Shown piece by piece: positions 27,071-35,271 of a stretch of DNA of 64,000 bases. The position numbers and the translations under genes are program-made. Position 1 is the stretch's first letter; the number at the start of each line of letters is the position of its first letter. Below the pieces are notes generated by a model. That model was not told the DNA's origin and ran no database searches. It worked only from the letters and a program-made list of their open reading frames with translations. This DNA is from an uncultured Lachnospiraceae bacterium. GTDB taxonomy: Bacteria > Bacillota > Clostridia > Lachnospirales > Lachnospiraceae. The stretch is from contig CAKRYR010000003.1 in NCBI GenBank assembly GCA_934432595.1, positions 62,001-126,000 on the forward strand. The letters run 5' to 3'.

Positions 27071-27261
27071 CATTTAATAAGAAACTGCGTCGCATTTCTT
27101 ATTAAATAAAAACGTTCCACTGGGGATGCACAGCTCATTGTGATAAACACTTTGGAATGGAGGATAATATGCATTAAGGATAGAGCAGTATATAAGTGAT
27201 TTTTCCAATAAATTAGAATAAATAATAAAAAAATGTATTTTTTTGTAAAAAACTGTTGCAT
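27069..27261 (+). repeat. Degenerate copy of the long hairpin repeat
   Basis: A hairpin (TTTAATAAGAAACTGCGTCG side, 27074-27108) is followed by AAAACGTTCCACTGGGGATG and CACAGCTC, which line up with 2463-2493 of the fullest copy. The right part has decayed. The reading frame seen in other copies is broken here. Confidence 0.4.
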
Positions 27262-27284
27262 TTTTGGAAATGATGTGCTAAACT
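27256..27284 (+). promoter_or_regulatory. Promoter of small RNA candidate B
   Basis: TTGCAT (27256-27261), a 17-base spacer and TAAACT (27279-27284). The spacer ends GGAAATGATGTGC, close to the spacer of copy C. Confidence 0.65.
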
Positions 27285-27290
27285 ATGAAC

Positions 27291-27373
27291 AAATAACAGA
27301 TATGTTATTTATTTACAACCCTTATTAATTATTTATACTCCCCTCATAAGCCCCCATCGAATTGGGGGCTTTA
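27291..27373 (+). ncRNA. Candidate small RNA B (duplicate of C)
   Basis: About 80 nt. A 5' hairpin AAATAACA GATA TGTTATTT (27291-27310) is followed by a 37-nt unpaired linker with TATACTCCCCTCAT, then a terminator AAGCCCCC / GGGGGCTT (27348-27371). Bases 27291-27356 are identical to 27977-28042. Only the promoter region and the terminator loop differ. The architecture (5' hairpin, pyrimidine-rich linker with an anti-Shine-Dalgarno-like CUCCCC, 3' terminator) is like that of multicopy trans-acting RNAs such as streptococcal csRNAs. Confidence 0.65.
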
Positions 27374-27433
27374 TACTTTTATAAATTACGACGATAAAAA
27401 TTATATGTCATATATAACTAAGAAGATATTAAA

Positions 27434-27744
27434 ATGGAAAGAGTAAATAGAATTACTTTATTTGCAAGTTCATTTATTGAAGTACTTTTAGTAGGTGGAT
27501 GTTATATGAATCCAATTTTAGGATATAGAACTTTTACATTGTCCTTTGTATTAACATTTATAGTAGGATTAATTATTATAGCCAATATACTTCTATATAA
27601 AAAAGATCCTGGTTCTAACAAATTTAAATATTATTCATGTGCAGGTTAATTGCAGATGGGAATATGTTAAACTGTCAGAGTGTTGAAAAACAAGCTGAAA
27701 TGACTGCTAATATCTCAGAAATTATAGACACATTTATACATTAG
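27434..27744 (+). pseudogene. Methyl-accepting chemotaxis protein relic
   Basis: The first 71 codons give MERVNRITLFASSFIEVLLV and a second hydrophobic segment ending at YYSCAG, which look like the start of a multi-helix membrane sensor. The frame then stops, and in another frame SVEKQAEMTANISEIIDTFI (to 27744) looks like the extreme C-terminus of a chemoreceptor. The whole middle is missing. The fragment at 58812-59258 is a different part of the same kind of protein. Confidence 0.5.
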
Positions 27745-27848
27745 AAAGCAATTAATAAATGAAAAAAATCATTAACAATATTTACTAAAAATTTACTGTA
27801 AATGATTTAAAGTAATTGGAAAATATTATAAATAGTTAACAAACTGAT

Positions 27849-27930
27849 ACAGATTTTAATGTTTTTTGCTAAAAATAACTATTAAAATCTGTATTTTTAT
27901 GGATACAAATAGGACTTTATTCCTATTTTT
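27849..27930 (+). terminator. Two consecutive terminator hairpins
   Basis: ACAGATTTTAAT (27849-27860) pairs with ATTAAAATCTGT (27881-27892), followed by ATTTTTAT. A second hairpin, AAATAGGA CTTTAT TCCTATTT (27907-27928), also ends in Ts. They sit between the chemoreceptor relic and small RNA C. Confidence 0.6.
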
Positions 27931-27941
27931 GTAAATTTTAC

Positions 27942-27970
27942 TTGCATAATTGGAAATCGTGTGCTAACAT
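27942..27970 (+). promoter_or_regulatory. Promoter of small RNA candidate C
   Basis: TTGCAT (27942-27947), a 17-base spacer and TAACAT (27965-27970), closely matching the copy B promoter. Confidence 0.65.
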
Positions 27971-27976
27971 ATAAGC

Positions 27977-28063
27977 AAATAACAGATATGTTATTTATTT
28001 ACAACCCTTATTAATTATTTATACTCCCCTCATAAGCCCCCAACGTATTTGGGGGCTTTTTCA
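27977..28063 (+). ncRNA. Candidate small RNA C (duplicate of B)
   Basis: Same 66-nt core as candidate B, with a 5' hairpin, a linker with CTCCCC and a terminator. Here the terminator stem is longer (AAGCCCCCAA / TTGGGGGCTT, 28034-28058) and is followed by TTTT. The strict conservation of the transcribed part, against looser flanks, argues for a functional RNA pair rather than a recent whole-block duplication. Confidence 0.65.
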
Positions 28064-28118
28064 TAGGAAATAATTTCTATATAATGTATTTTTTACTTCT
28101 TATAAATATAACAAGGTT

Positions 28119-28225
28119 ACTGCCCAAGAGCTTACTGCTGCAATAGGAGGTAATCCTAAGGCAAAATGTTGTTCTTGTATTGGATAGATCTGATAGTATG
28201 TCTGGTAGCAAAAAATTTTCTACAA
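28119..28225 (+). pseudogene. Possible VWA-domain protein fragment
   Basis: AQELTAAIGGNPKAK (from 28119) runs in one frame, and VVLVLDRSDSMSGSKKF (28168-28218) continues in another. The second has the DxSxS metal-site motif of von Willebrand factor A domains. Together they look like one surface-protein fragment with a frameshift near 28160. Nothing recognisable remains on either side. Confidence 0.3.
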
Positions 28226-28329
28226 TAAAAATAGTAAACATTGCTCCATATGGGGTCTTGTTTTTTAATAGAAAATCTAAACTGAGTTTCTACTCCCTTG
28301 CGAAAGTGATATATTCTCCTTTGATAATG

Positions 28330-28363
28330 TTGACAAATTTTGGAAATTAATGTAGAATCTACA
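28330..28363 (+). promoter_or_regulatory. Promoter and operator of the BlaI-type repressor
   Basis: TTGACA (28330-28335), 17-base spacer, TAGAAT (28353-28358). A perfect 13-base palindrome, TGTAGA A TCTACA (28351-28363), overlaps the -10, as expected for self-repression by a dimeric winged-helix repressor. A second, less perfect site, TTCTTCTATAGTAGAA, lies at 28391-28406. Confidence 0.65.
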
Positions 28364-28427
28364 GGAGTAGAAAAAATAATATTTTATATATTCTTCTATA
28401 GTAGAAAAGTAAAAAATAGGTGATAAT

Positions 28428-28802
28428 ATGGCAAAAACAATGATTAGAATTCATGAAGGTGAACTTAACGTAATGGAATTACTTTGGAGTAATGGAAGCT
28501 TACCTGCAAAAGACATTGCTAAGATAATAAAAGAGTACATCGGTTGGAAAAACAACACTACATATACAGTAATTAATAGATTAGTTAAAAAAGGTGCAAT
28601 TAAACGTGAAGAACCTGGTTTTATTTGCGTACCAATGATTAGTAAAAAGAGAGTACAAGCGATAGAAACAGAAGTATTATTAACTACATTATTTGAAGGA
28701 TCATTTTCTAAATTTATGTTGGAATATGCACGGAATAATGGATTAAGCAAGGCAGAACGTATGGAAATGCTTAGAATTGCTAATGATAAAATGTTTATGT
28801 AA
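28428..28802 (+). CDS. BlaI/MecI/CopY-family repressor
   Basis: 124 residues. The winged-helix domain fills the first 75 residues (ELNVMELLWSNGSLPAKDIA; TTYTVINRLVKKGAIKRE), matching the BlaI/MecI family, and the C-terminal part would be the dimerisation region. No BlaR-type sensor protease, beta-lactamase or copper gene is nearby, so it is a solo repressor. The palindrome on its own promoter indicates autoregulation. Other targets are not known. Confidence 0.85.
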   Translation: MAKTMIRIHEGELNVMELLWSNGSLPAKDIAKIIKEYIGWKNNTTYTVINRLVKKGAIKREEPGFICVPMISKKRVQAIETEVLLTTLFEGSFSKFMLEYARNNGLSKAERMEMLRIANDKMFM

Positions 28803-28858
28803 TGTCTATATAAATATGAGAGACCAACATAAAATTTTATTATCTAAGAAATAAATTA

Positions 28859-28926
28859 AGCCGTTCACTATAATATATAATTGAGCTACATGCTAAATAA
28901 TATATCATAATGAACGACTCTTTTTT
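28859..28926. terminator. Bidirectional terminator between convergent genes
   Basis: AGCCGTTCA (28859-28867) pairs with TGAACGACT (28911-28919) with one wobble, continued by complementary AT-rich arms and flanked by T-run (right) and A-rich (left) sequence. It serves the repressor gene (+) and the anti-sigma gene (-). Confidence 0.75.
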
Positions 28927-30163
28927 ATCTAAATAATTTCTTTAAATCTTTTTCCGTTAAAGATTTAGGAACAGTACCTATTATTTCAGCATCTTGATCT
29001 TTACATACCATTTGAATAGAATAATATTCTGAAAATGGATTAAAATATATAGACTGAATAAGTGTCCATTTATTATTTTTACCATCTGACATAATAAGAA
29101 CTAATTCACCATTTATTTGTTTCTTATCTGTATTATATGATAAATTATTTATAGAGCATGAGTCTATTTTTACTCCTTTTTCAAATAATGCTTTAAGTTT
29201 TTTAAACATGTTCTTATTTGTCTTATCGTGAGAAACTATCATTAATTCTAGTATACCTTCTCTAGTTTGATAATCTTCATCTATGGTATTAGCTATAAAA
29301 TTTTGCCTAATATTATTATATTGTAATAAATGAGTATTCTTTAGCTCGACTAATGATTCTAATAAATCACCAGTTTTTTTGAAAGCAATACATTTATCTT
29401 TGGATTCATATTCCTCATCCTCGAAATGTACATTTTCAATATAATAATTGTAATTATTATAAAAATGATAAGAAAGAGTAATTGCTGTTTTGTTATCATA
29501 TTCAATATCTACAAAAACTTGAATATATTTTTGTGTATGATTTTTATATGTGCTAGAAGTATAAAATGAGTTATTTATTGTTACTTTAAAGACTTTATCT
29601 TTCAAATTCTTTTTATATTCTTTATTTAACTCAGTTTTAATATTATCTATCATTTTATCATAATTTGATATATAATGCTCATTAATACTGTCTAAATCAA
29701 CACTTTCTACATATTCATCTATATTACCTACTAATAATTGTTCTGTAACCTTCTTAGCTTTTCTACCGGCTAAATATGTTGTTAAATCCTTCGTCCCTTC
29801 TTCTTGGTTTATTACACAACATGTATATGTACCTATAAGAAATAACATAAATATTATTATTAAAGATAGAATAACATTTAATAAATATCTTATTACAAGT
29901 TTAAATCTGATTTTCTTAAATGGTTTAAGTTTATTATTAGAATCATTGTTATCTATCTGATTTTGCTTTATCTTATTATCATCACTAACTGCCTCTTTTT
30001 TTAATAGTTCCTCATCTTTATGTTTCTCTTTTAAAAGTTCATTATAGGTATTTTTACATTCTTCACAGGATTCTAAATGCTTTTTAATTAATTTATCATT
30101 TTCTTCAGAACATAAATCATCTATATATAAATTCAACAAATCTTTAATTATAGAACATTTCAT
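28925..30163 (-). CDS. Transmembrane anti-sigma factor
   Basis: 412 residues. The N-terminus has a zinc-binding anti-sigma (ZAS) motif with HLESCEECKN (H29, C33, C36). A charged linker leads to one membrane helix (about 93-117, YLLNVILSLIIIFMLFLIGT), and about 295 residues are outside the membrane, with no recognised sensor fold. It probably holds the ECF sigma factor encoded just upstream inactive until a cell-envelope signal arrives. It lies 96 bases behind the sigma gene on the same strand. Confidence 0.8.
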   Translation of the reverse strand: MKCSIIKDLLNLYIDDLCSEENDKLIKKHLESCEECKNTYNELLKEKHKDEELLKKEAVSDDNKIKQNQIDNNDSNNKLKPFKKIRFKLVIRYLLNVILSLIIIFMLFLIGTYTCCVINQEEGTKDLTTYLAGRKAKKVTEQLLVGNIDEYVESVDLDSINEHYISNYDKMIDNIKTELNKEYKKNLKDKVFKVTINNSFYTSSTYKNHTQKYIQVFVDIEYDNKTAITLSYHFYNNYNYYIENVHFEDEEYESKDKCIAFKKTGDLLESLVELKNTHLLQYNNIRQNFIANTIDEDYQTREGILELMIVSHDKTNKNMFKKLKALFEKGVKIDSCSINNLSYNTDKKQINGELVLIMSDGKNNKWTLIQSIYFNPFSEYYSIQMVCKDQDAEIIGTVPKSLTEKDLKKLFR

Positions 30164-30259
30164 AATTTTAAACCTTCTTTCTATGAAAACATAACACTAT
30201 GTATGTGACAATTTATCAAATGTCTCAAAACATTTAATAAATAGAAGAGTAGTACCTTA

Positions 30260-30751
30260 TTATATATCCTTATGGATTTTTCCTATTATTTTCTCTCTAG
30301 CACGGTGATAATTAACTCGAGCCCATGTATCTGATTTATTAAATAAAGAACCAATTTCTTTAAAACTCATTTCATTATATACTCTTAGAATAAATATATC
30401 TCTAAATGGTTCATCAAGCTTTTTTATTATACGTGCTAGCATGCGTATAGTATGTCTAGATATTACAATATCTTCAACATTTGCCACGTTATCCTCATGA
30501 TATATATCTAGAATCTTCTCATAAGAAAGACGCTTATTCTTATTTAATTCATTAATAAACTCATTTTTAGCTATTTTACAAAGCCAAGTAAAAATACTAG
30601 ATTGATTTTCAAAAGTATGTAATTTCTCAATAGCCTTTAAAAAAGTTGTCTGAGTTAAATCTTCAGCCATATATAAATCCTTAGTTAACTTAAAGCAGTA
30701 GTAGTATAGCTTCTCAGCATAAAGATCATATATTTCATCATATGCACTCAT
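30260..30751 (-). CDS. ECF-family RNA polymerase sigma factor
   Basis: 163 residues with sigma region 2 (DLYMAEDLTQTTFLKAIEKL; FTWLCKIAKNEFINELNKNK) and region 4 (MSFKEIGSLFNKSDTWARVN), and no regions 1 or 3, so it belongs to the ECF group. The start was placed at 30751 because GAGGAGGTGAT lies just upstream; the longer frame begins inside that site. Its anti-sigma partner is the next gene. A probable ECF-type promoter lies at 30842-30872, so it probably activates its own operon. Confidence 0.88.
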   Translation of the reverse strand: MSAYDEIYDLYAEKLYYYCFKLTKDLYMAEDLTQTTFLKAIEKLHTFENQSSIFTWLCKIAKNEFINELNKNKRLSYEKILDIYHEDNVANVEDIVISRHTIRMLARIIKKLDEPFRDIFILRVYNEMSFKEIGSLFNKSDTWARVNYHRAREKIIGKIHKDI

Positions 30752-30841
30752 ATATATTATCACCTCCTCATCGTTATAATACATATTTTTGATATATCAG
30801 AAATACATATATAAAATATACTAAAAGCACTTTTATATACA

Positions 30842-30872
30842 CTTAGACAAACATAAACTCAAAACGTTACAA
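30842..30872 (-). promoter_or_regulatory. ECF-type promoter of the sigma operon
   Basis: On the minus strand TGTAAC is followed by GTTTTGAG and, 17 bases after AAC, by GTCTAAG. AAC-N17-GTC is the pattern typical of ECF sigma promoters (family knowledge). The position, about 90 bases ahead of the sigma gene start, fits autoregulation. Confidence 0.5.
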
Positions 30873-30902
30873 AAAATTATAAAATTTAATTATTGTAAAA
30901 AC

Positions 30903-31967
30903 CTATTCCTCGCGTAACTTAACAACACGAGCCGCTTTACGGCGATTAGCGTCATCCATATCAGCATAATGCTTACGAGTTGTATTAACATCCTTGTGTC
31001 CAAGAACATCTGCAACAAGATAAATATCATTAGTTTCACGATATAAGGTAGTACCATAGGTACTTCTTAACTTATGAGGTGTGATTTTCTTATAAGGAAC
31101 AATAGCTTTTGCATATTTTTTGACTAAATCCTCTACTGCACGAACACTTATTCGTTTTTTCTGAATAGATAAAAATAAAGCATTTTCATGACCTTTAAGA
31201 GGAGTAATAGTAGAACGTACATTTTCAATATAATTTACAAGAACATCGCATACTTCATCACCAAAGTACACAATCATTTGATTTCCACCTTTTCTAGTAA
31301 CAGTAATTCCGTTATTTTTAAAGTCAATATGTTCTAAATCAAGTCCAACAAGCTCCGAAACACGGATTCCAGTACCTAAGAGTAGTGTGACAATTGCTAA
31401 ATCACGATATTTAGTGATATTATAATAGATTTTTTGACGCTCAGTAAGGGAATCTGAGCATTCTTCAATGTAATCTAATAAAGATGCCACCTCGTCTGCA
31501 TCAAGCCTTATAATAGCCTTCTCGTGAATTTTAGGCATAGTTATAAGCATTGCAGGATTAGATTCTATGTATTCATACTTATAATAATAATTTAAAAAGC
31601 TTCTAAGAGCAGATAATTTTCTTGAAACGCCTATTTCTGTATTAGTAACTTTTTTATTATCGCTAGAATTATATAATTTTAAATATTCTTGATATTCAAT
31701 TATATCTTGAACTTTTATATTATTTAATTCATCTATTTTAAATTCTGTTATTTTTTTATTTTTATACAATGGATTATTTTCTACAATATAATTAAAAAAT
31801 AAACGTATATCATATGCATAAGATAATTTTGTTTTGGCAGATGATGTCTGATCAATTGCACGAAAATAATCTTTGCAAAATGTTGGCATAGTTGAAAGTA
31901 TTTCACGAAGCTTTTCCGTATATTCAATTTTCTTTTGTTCATGATAATTATTTAAATTATTAGCCAT
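30903..31967 (-). CDS. Tyrosine recombinase (XerC/D-like)
   Basis: 354 residues. The N-terminal SAM-like DNA-binding domain is followed by a complete catalytic domain: R202 (GTGIRVSEL), K226 (RKGG), H298 and R301 (HKLRS), H324 (LGHKD), and Y334 (RKHY). All six catalytic residues are present. The length and stand-alone position suit a chromosomal Xer-type resolvase rather than a phage integrase, but a dif site was not identified. GAGGAAAAACT precedes the ATG. Two hairpins lie upstream (32097-32224). Confidence 0.85.
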   Translation of the reverse strand: MANNLNNYHEQKKIEYTEKLREILSTMPTFCKDYFRAIDQTSSAKTKLSYAYDIRLFFNYIVENNPLYKNKKITEFKIDELNNIKVQDIIEYQEYLKLYNSSDNKKVTNTEIGVSRKLSALRSFLNYYYKYEYIESNPAMLITMPKIHEKAIIRLDADEVASLLDYIEECSDSLTERQKIYYNITKYRDLAIVTLLLGTGIRVSELVGLDLEHIDFKNNGITVTRKGGNQMIVYFGDEVCDVLVNYIENVRSTITPLKGHENALFLSIQKKRISVRAVEDLVKKYAKAIVPYKKITPHKLRSTYGTTLYRETNDIYLVADVLGHKDVNTTRKHYADMDDANRRKAARVVKLREE

Positions 31968-32096
31968 AGTTTTTCCTCATTTCTACAATTAAAAATTTGC
32001 GTGGAAAATATATAAATATTTATAATAAGTATTTGTTTTTAAAATATTGTAATAAATACACATTTGACGTATATTTCGTGTTATAGTGCATTTTTC

Positions 32097-32142
32097 TTTA
32101 CCAACTCTGCGAAAAATATGTATTTGTCGCAGAGTTGGTAAA
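32097..32142. repeat. Perfect 15-bp inverted repeat upstream of the recombinase
   Basis: TTTACCAACTCTGCG (32097-32111) and CGCAGAGTTGGTAAA (32128-32142), spaced 16. The inner bases also pair almost completely, so it can form one long hairpin. The GC-containing arms stand out in AT-rich surroundings. It may be a recombinase or regulator site, or a terminator of the upstream sugar transferase. Confidence 0.6.
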
Positions 32143-32149
32143 TTGAAAT

Positions 32150-32224
32150 AATACGGCGATGATAGACTGCTATTTAGCGTAGTAGTTACTTTTTATTATT
32201 AATAGCCTATCTATTCGCCATATT
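32150..32224. repeat. Imperfect inverted repeat next to the 15-bp repeat
   Basis: AATACGGCGATGATAGACTG with CTATT (32150-32174) is roughly complementary to AATAGCCTATCTATTCGCCA with TATT (32201-32224). On the minus strand it lies directly behind the sugar transferase gene, so a terminator role is likely. Confidence 0.45.
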
Positions 32225-32292
32225 ATTAATAAGAGTTATATATTATATACTCAAAATTTTATATTTATTATTAAATGAAAATCTAACTCGTT

Positions 32293-33657
32293 TTATTTTG
32301 TTTCACTTTCAGAAGCATGGGATTTTTCCTCGGCTACGCCTTCTGTACTTTCTTTCATAAATAAAATTTTAATTGTCATCATTATTAATTTTAAATCTAG
32401 AAATAATGAATAATTTTCAATATACATTAAGTCCATTTTCAATTTATCACTTAACGTAGTATTATATTTACCTATTACTTGGGCATATCCTGTTAATCCA
32501 GCCTTTACTTTCATCCTGTATGAAAATTCAGGCATTTCTTTAAGTAAATTATTAATTATTTCAGGTCTTTCTGGTCTAGGACCAACTACTGCCATATCAC
32601 CTTTTAATATATTGAATAACTGAGGCAATTCATCTATTCTAAAACGTCTAATAATGTTACCTATAGGCGTAATTCTTGAATCATTTACACTAGCAAAACG
32701 AGCTTTACCATCTGCTTCAGCATTTTCAATCATACTTCTGAATTTGTATATATTAAATTCTTTACCATCTAAGGTAGTTCTTACTTGTTTAAATAAAACT
32801 GAACCACCATCATATGATTTAATAAGTATTGCTGTTATTATCATTATTGGTGCAGTGATAATAATTCCTATAAGAGAGATTACAATATCACTTAAACGTT
32901 TTACTACACGTTGTTCAAAATTAAGATTCTTACCTTTTATTACAAATAGTGGCGTATCAAAAGTTGATATGTTACTTGACCCTTTTAATAATATATCTTC
33001 TATTGTTGGAGTAACATATACTCTAATTGATTTTTTAAAACAATAAGAAATAATATTATTTCTTAAATCGTCTTTTACATCACATAAAACAACTGCTTCG
33101 TAATCTTTAACTTTTGATTTTATTGTTTTAAAGTTATTTGATTTTAAAGTTGCAGATATAATATATTTATCTCTTCGTAAAATCATTTTATTAATCAATG
33201 ATTCTGGTGAATCGTTACCATATATCATTAATACTCTTCTTGGTGGATAAATATTATTATAAGTATTTTTCGATAATAACGTAAAAATTATAATAACCGC
33301 AATCTGCATGCATACCAGCAATAACATTGGGATAGGATTTTGTAATCTATATGCTAACAATGAAATAATAAAGTATATCAAAACATTTACCATAATCATT
33401 GCTATAGTTTGGGAATAAACAATGTTAGTTGCCGTTAGCGTTGCTATTCTAAATCCATCATATAATATAAAAAATACTAAAATTAATAATCCATATATTA
33501 CGAAAACTAAAATATTACCATTTTTATAGTAAATAGGTTTATTATTAATATAACCATAATAACTTAACCATACTACTGCAAATAAAGCAGTCAAACATAC
33601 TGTTTCAATAAAATTCATTAAAAATAATAAGGTGTGTTTCAACTTGTATTTATTCAT
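32293..33657 (-). CDS. Polyprenyl-phosphate sugar-1-phosphate transferase
   Basis: 454 residues, WcaJ-like. The N-terminal half has five hydrophobic helices and a Rossmann-like segment (VLMIYGNDSPESL). The C-terminal half is a bacterial sugar transferase domain: KRLSDIVISLIGIIITAPIM (membrane re-entrant helix), FRSMIENAEADG, the catalytic RRFRIDELPQLFN, and GDMAVVGPRPER. It starts exopolysaccharide or cell-wall glycan synthesis by loading a sugar phosphate on the lipid carrier. No glycosyltransferase cluster is next to it, so its product is unknown. Confidence 0.9.
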   Translation of the reverse strand: MNKYKLKHTLLFLMNFIETVCLTALFAVVWLSYYGYINNKPIYYKNGNILVFVIYGLLILVFFILYDGFRIATLTATNIVYSQTIAMIMVNVLIYFIISLLAYRLQNPIPMLLLVCMQIAVIIIFTLLSKNTYNNIYPPRRVLMIYGNDSPESLINKMILRRDKYIISATLKSNNFKTIKSKVKDYEAVVLCDVKDDLRNNIISYCFKKSIRVYVTPTIEDILLKGSSNISTFDTPLFVIKGKNLNFEQRVVKRLSDIVISLIGIIITAPIMIITAILIKSYDGGSVLFKQVRTTLDGKEFNIYKFRSMIENAEADGKARFASVNDSRITPIGNIIRRFRIDELPQLFNILKGDMAVVGPRPERPEIINNLLKEMPEFSYRMKVKAGLTGYAQVIGKYNTTLSDKLKMDLMYIENYSLFLDLKLIMMTIKILFMKESTEGVAEEKSHASESETK

Positions 33658-33890
33658 AATTTATCACTTCACTTTTACCAATATCTATGTACTTATATTG
33701 TTTTATAACTTTGATAAATAATATTTTAGACTAAGTCACAAAACTTCATACTTTATTAGTATAACAAATATTGGTATATATTAGCAATATTATTCTATAA
33801 ATTTACACATTTTCTTCTGTAAACGTGTGAATATAATGGATAAATATTATGAATTCCTTATTATATAAATAAATTAACTAATTATTTTTA

Positions 33891-34187
33891 TTAATTATAT
33901 ACAGGGATAATGAGATAATTACCATCATTTATACAGTCTGAAGACAAGTTATTAAGTTCTTTAATCTCTTTAACATAGTCATTGATTGATAATTCACTAG
34001 TATTATATTCTTTAGCCAAAGACCAAAGTGTATCTCCATCATGTATCTGTATACTTTCATAAGATGTTGCTTCTTTAGTACTTGCATTAACAACTGCAGG
34101 TGATATACATATTCCTACTGCTATTAATAACGCCATTGTAATAACTCCTACTGCTATTTTTCTGTTTGTAAAAATAAACTTCTTCAT
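33891..34187 (-). CDS. LysM protein, YneA-like SOS division inhibitor
   Basis: 98 residues: one membrane anchor or signal segment (VGVITMALLIAVGICISPAV) and one LysM peptidoglycan-binding domain (IQIHDGDTLWSLAKEYN to NYLIIPVYN). It is divergent from lexA, like yneA in Bacillus and relatives, where the protein stops division during the SOS response. Two LexA boxes cover its promoter. The role is inferred from domain and position; the sequence itself is too short for a firm family call. Confidence 0.75.
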   Translation of the reverse strand: MKKFIFTNRKIAVGVITMALLIAVGICISPAVVNASTKEATSYESIQIHDGDTLWSLAKEYNTSELSINDYVKEIKELNNLSSDCINDGNYLIIPVYN

Positions 34188-34202
34188 AATAAACCTCCCA
34201 TA

Positions 34203-34251
34203 AGAACATTTGTTCTAATTAGATTATATCGAACAAATATTCTGTTGTCAA
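34203..34251 (-). promoter_or_regulatory. LexA-controlled promoter of the YneA-like gene
   Basis: On the minus strand TTGACA (34251-34246), 17 bases, TATAAT (34228-34223). A LexA box CGAACAAATATTCT (34230-34243) fills the spacer, and a second, AGAACATTTGTTCT (34203-34216), covers the transcription start. Confidence 0.85.
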
Positions 34252-34456
34252 CTACTTTTTTTAAAAAATTTTTTCTTGAATACTATTTTCAAGTCTTGTT
34301 TGTAAATATTTATTTTCTACATATTACATTTATACTGTATTTTTCAAGATAATATTACAAAATATGAATTTCTTTATTCTTATTTTATAAATAATTGTTA
34401 TATTAACCTATTATTCGACAATATATAATGTTAATAAGGTAAAAAAATAAAAAAAG

Positions 34457-34487
34457 GTAACAGTTCAGCCGATGGCTGAACCGTTAC
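34457..34487. repeat. Copy 1 of a 30-bp palindromic repeat
   Basis: GTAACAGTTCAGCC GAT GGCTGAACCGTTAC forms a 14-bp hairpin. Near-identical copies are at 42765-42794 and 61033-61063. All three are intergenic. The T- or A-rich flanks would allow use as a terminator. Confidence 0.75.
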
Positions 34488-34506
34488 AATAAAAGCAAAA
34501 AAATAA

Positions 34507-34547
34507 CGAACATTAGTTTGACTTTTATATATGTCATGTGTTATAAT
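34507..34547 (+). promoter_or_regulatory. lexA promoter and LexA box
   Basis: TTGACT (34518-34523), 18-base spacer, TATAAT (34542-34547). The box CGAACATTAGTTTG (34507-34520) overlaps the -35, so lexA is autorepressed. Confidence 0.85.
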
Positions 34548-34580
34548 ATTCCTAGTTTAATTAAGGAGGATGTGTACATA

Positions 34581-35198
34581 ATGGCTTATGGTAAAATTTC
34601 AAAAAAGCAACAAGAGATACTAGATTATATTAAAAGCGAAATTCTAAATAAAGGATATCCACCTGCTGTTCGTGAAATATGTGAAGCAGTTAATTTACGT
34701 TCTACTTCTTCTGTTCATGCACATTTGGAGACATTAGAAAAGAACGGATATATTAGACGTGACCCTACTAAGCCTAGAGCAATTGAAATAATAGATGATA
34801 GTTTTAATTTAACTAGACGTGAATTGGTAAATGTTCCTATTATAGGTTCAGTTGCAGCTGGTCAACCTTTACTTGCTGTAGAGAGTGTAGAATCATATTT
34901 TCCTATACCCTCAGAATATATGCCAAATGAAGAGACTTTTATGCTTAATGTTAAAGGCGACAGCATGATAAATATTGGTATCTATAATGGTGATAAGGTT
35001 TTAGTTCAAAAACAATCTACTGCTAATAATGGAGATGTTGTTGTTGCTTTAGTTGAAGATTCAGCTACAGTTAAGACGTTCTATAAAGAAAATGGACATT
35101 ATAGATTACAACCCGAGAATGACTATATGGATCCCATTATAGTTGAGAAAGTTGAAATACTTGGAAAGGTTATTGGATTGTTTAGAATGTATAATTAA
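34581..35198 (+). CDS. lexA: LexA repressor
   Basis: 205 residues from ATG 34581, which follows AAGGAGGATG; the longer frame would begin inside the -35 box. The winged-helix domain (SKKQQEILDYIKSEILNKGY; STSSVHAHLETLEKNGYI) recognises the SOS box. The C-terminal self-cleavage domain has the Ala-Gly site (GSVAAGQPL), the serine in VKGDSMINIG and the lysine in the VALVEDSATVKTFY block. It represses the SOS genes until RecA filaments trigger autocleavage. It is divergent from the YneA-like gene. Confidence 0.95.
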   Translation: MAYGKISKKQQEILDYIKSEILNKGYPPAVREICEAVNLRSTSSVHAHLETLEKNGYIRRDPTKPRAIEIIDDSFNLTRRELVNVPIIGSVAAGQPLLAVESVESYFPIPSEYMPNEETFMLNVKGDSMINIGIYNGDKVLVQKQSTANNGDVVVALVEDSATVKTFYKENGHYRLQPENDYMDPIIVEKVEILGKVIGLFRMYN

Positions 35199-35271
35199 TA
35201 AATTTATTATATCTAAGTTGATTACATTTATTATTTTATAATTTAATATAATAATATAACATAATAACATA

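Noticed and set aside
32097..32142. Invertible promoter switch controlled by the adjacent recombinase
   Set aside because: Only 16 bases lie between the arms, too short to hold a promoter or be inverted.
32654..33046. 130-codon plus-strand open frame inside the sugar transferase gene
   Set aside because: Antisense to a clearly conserved catalytic domain; no start signal.
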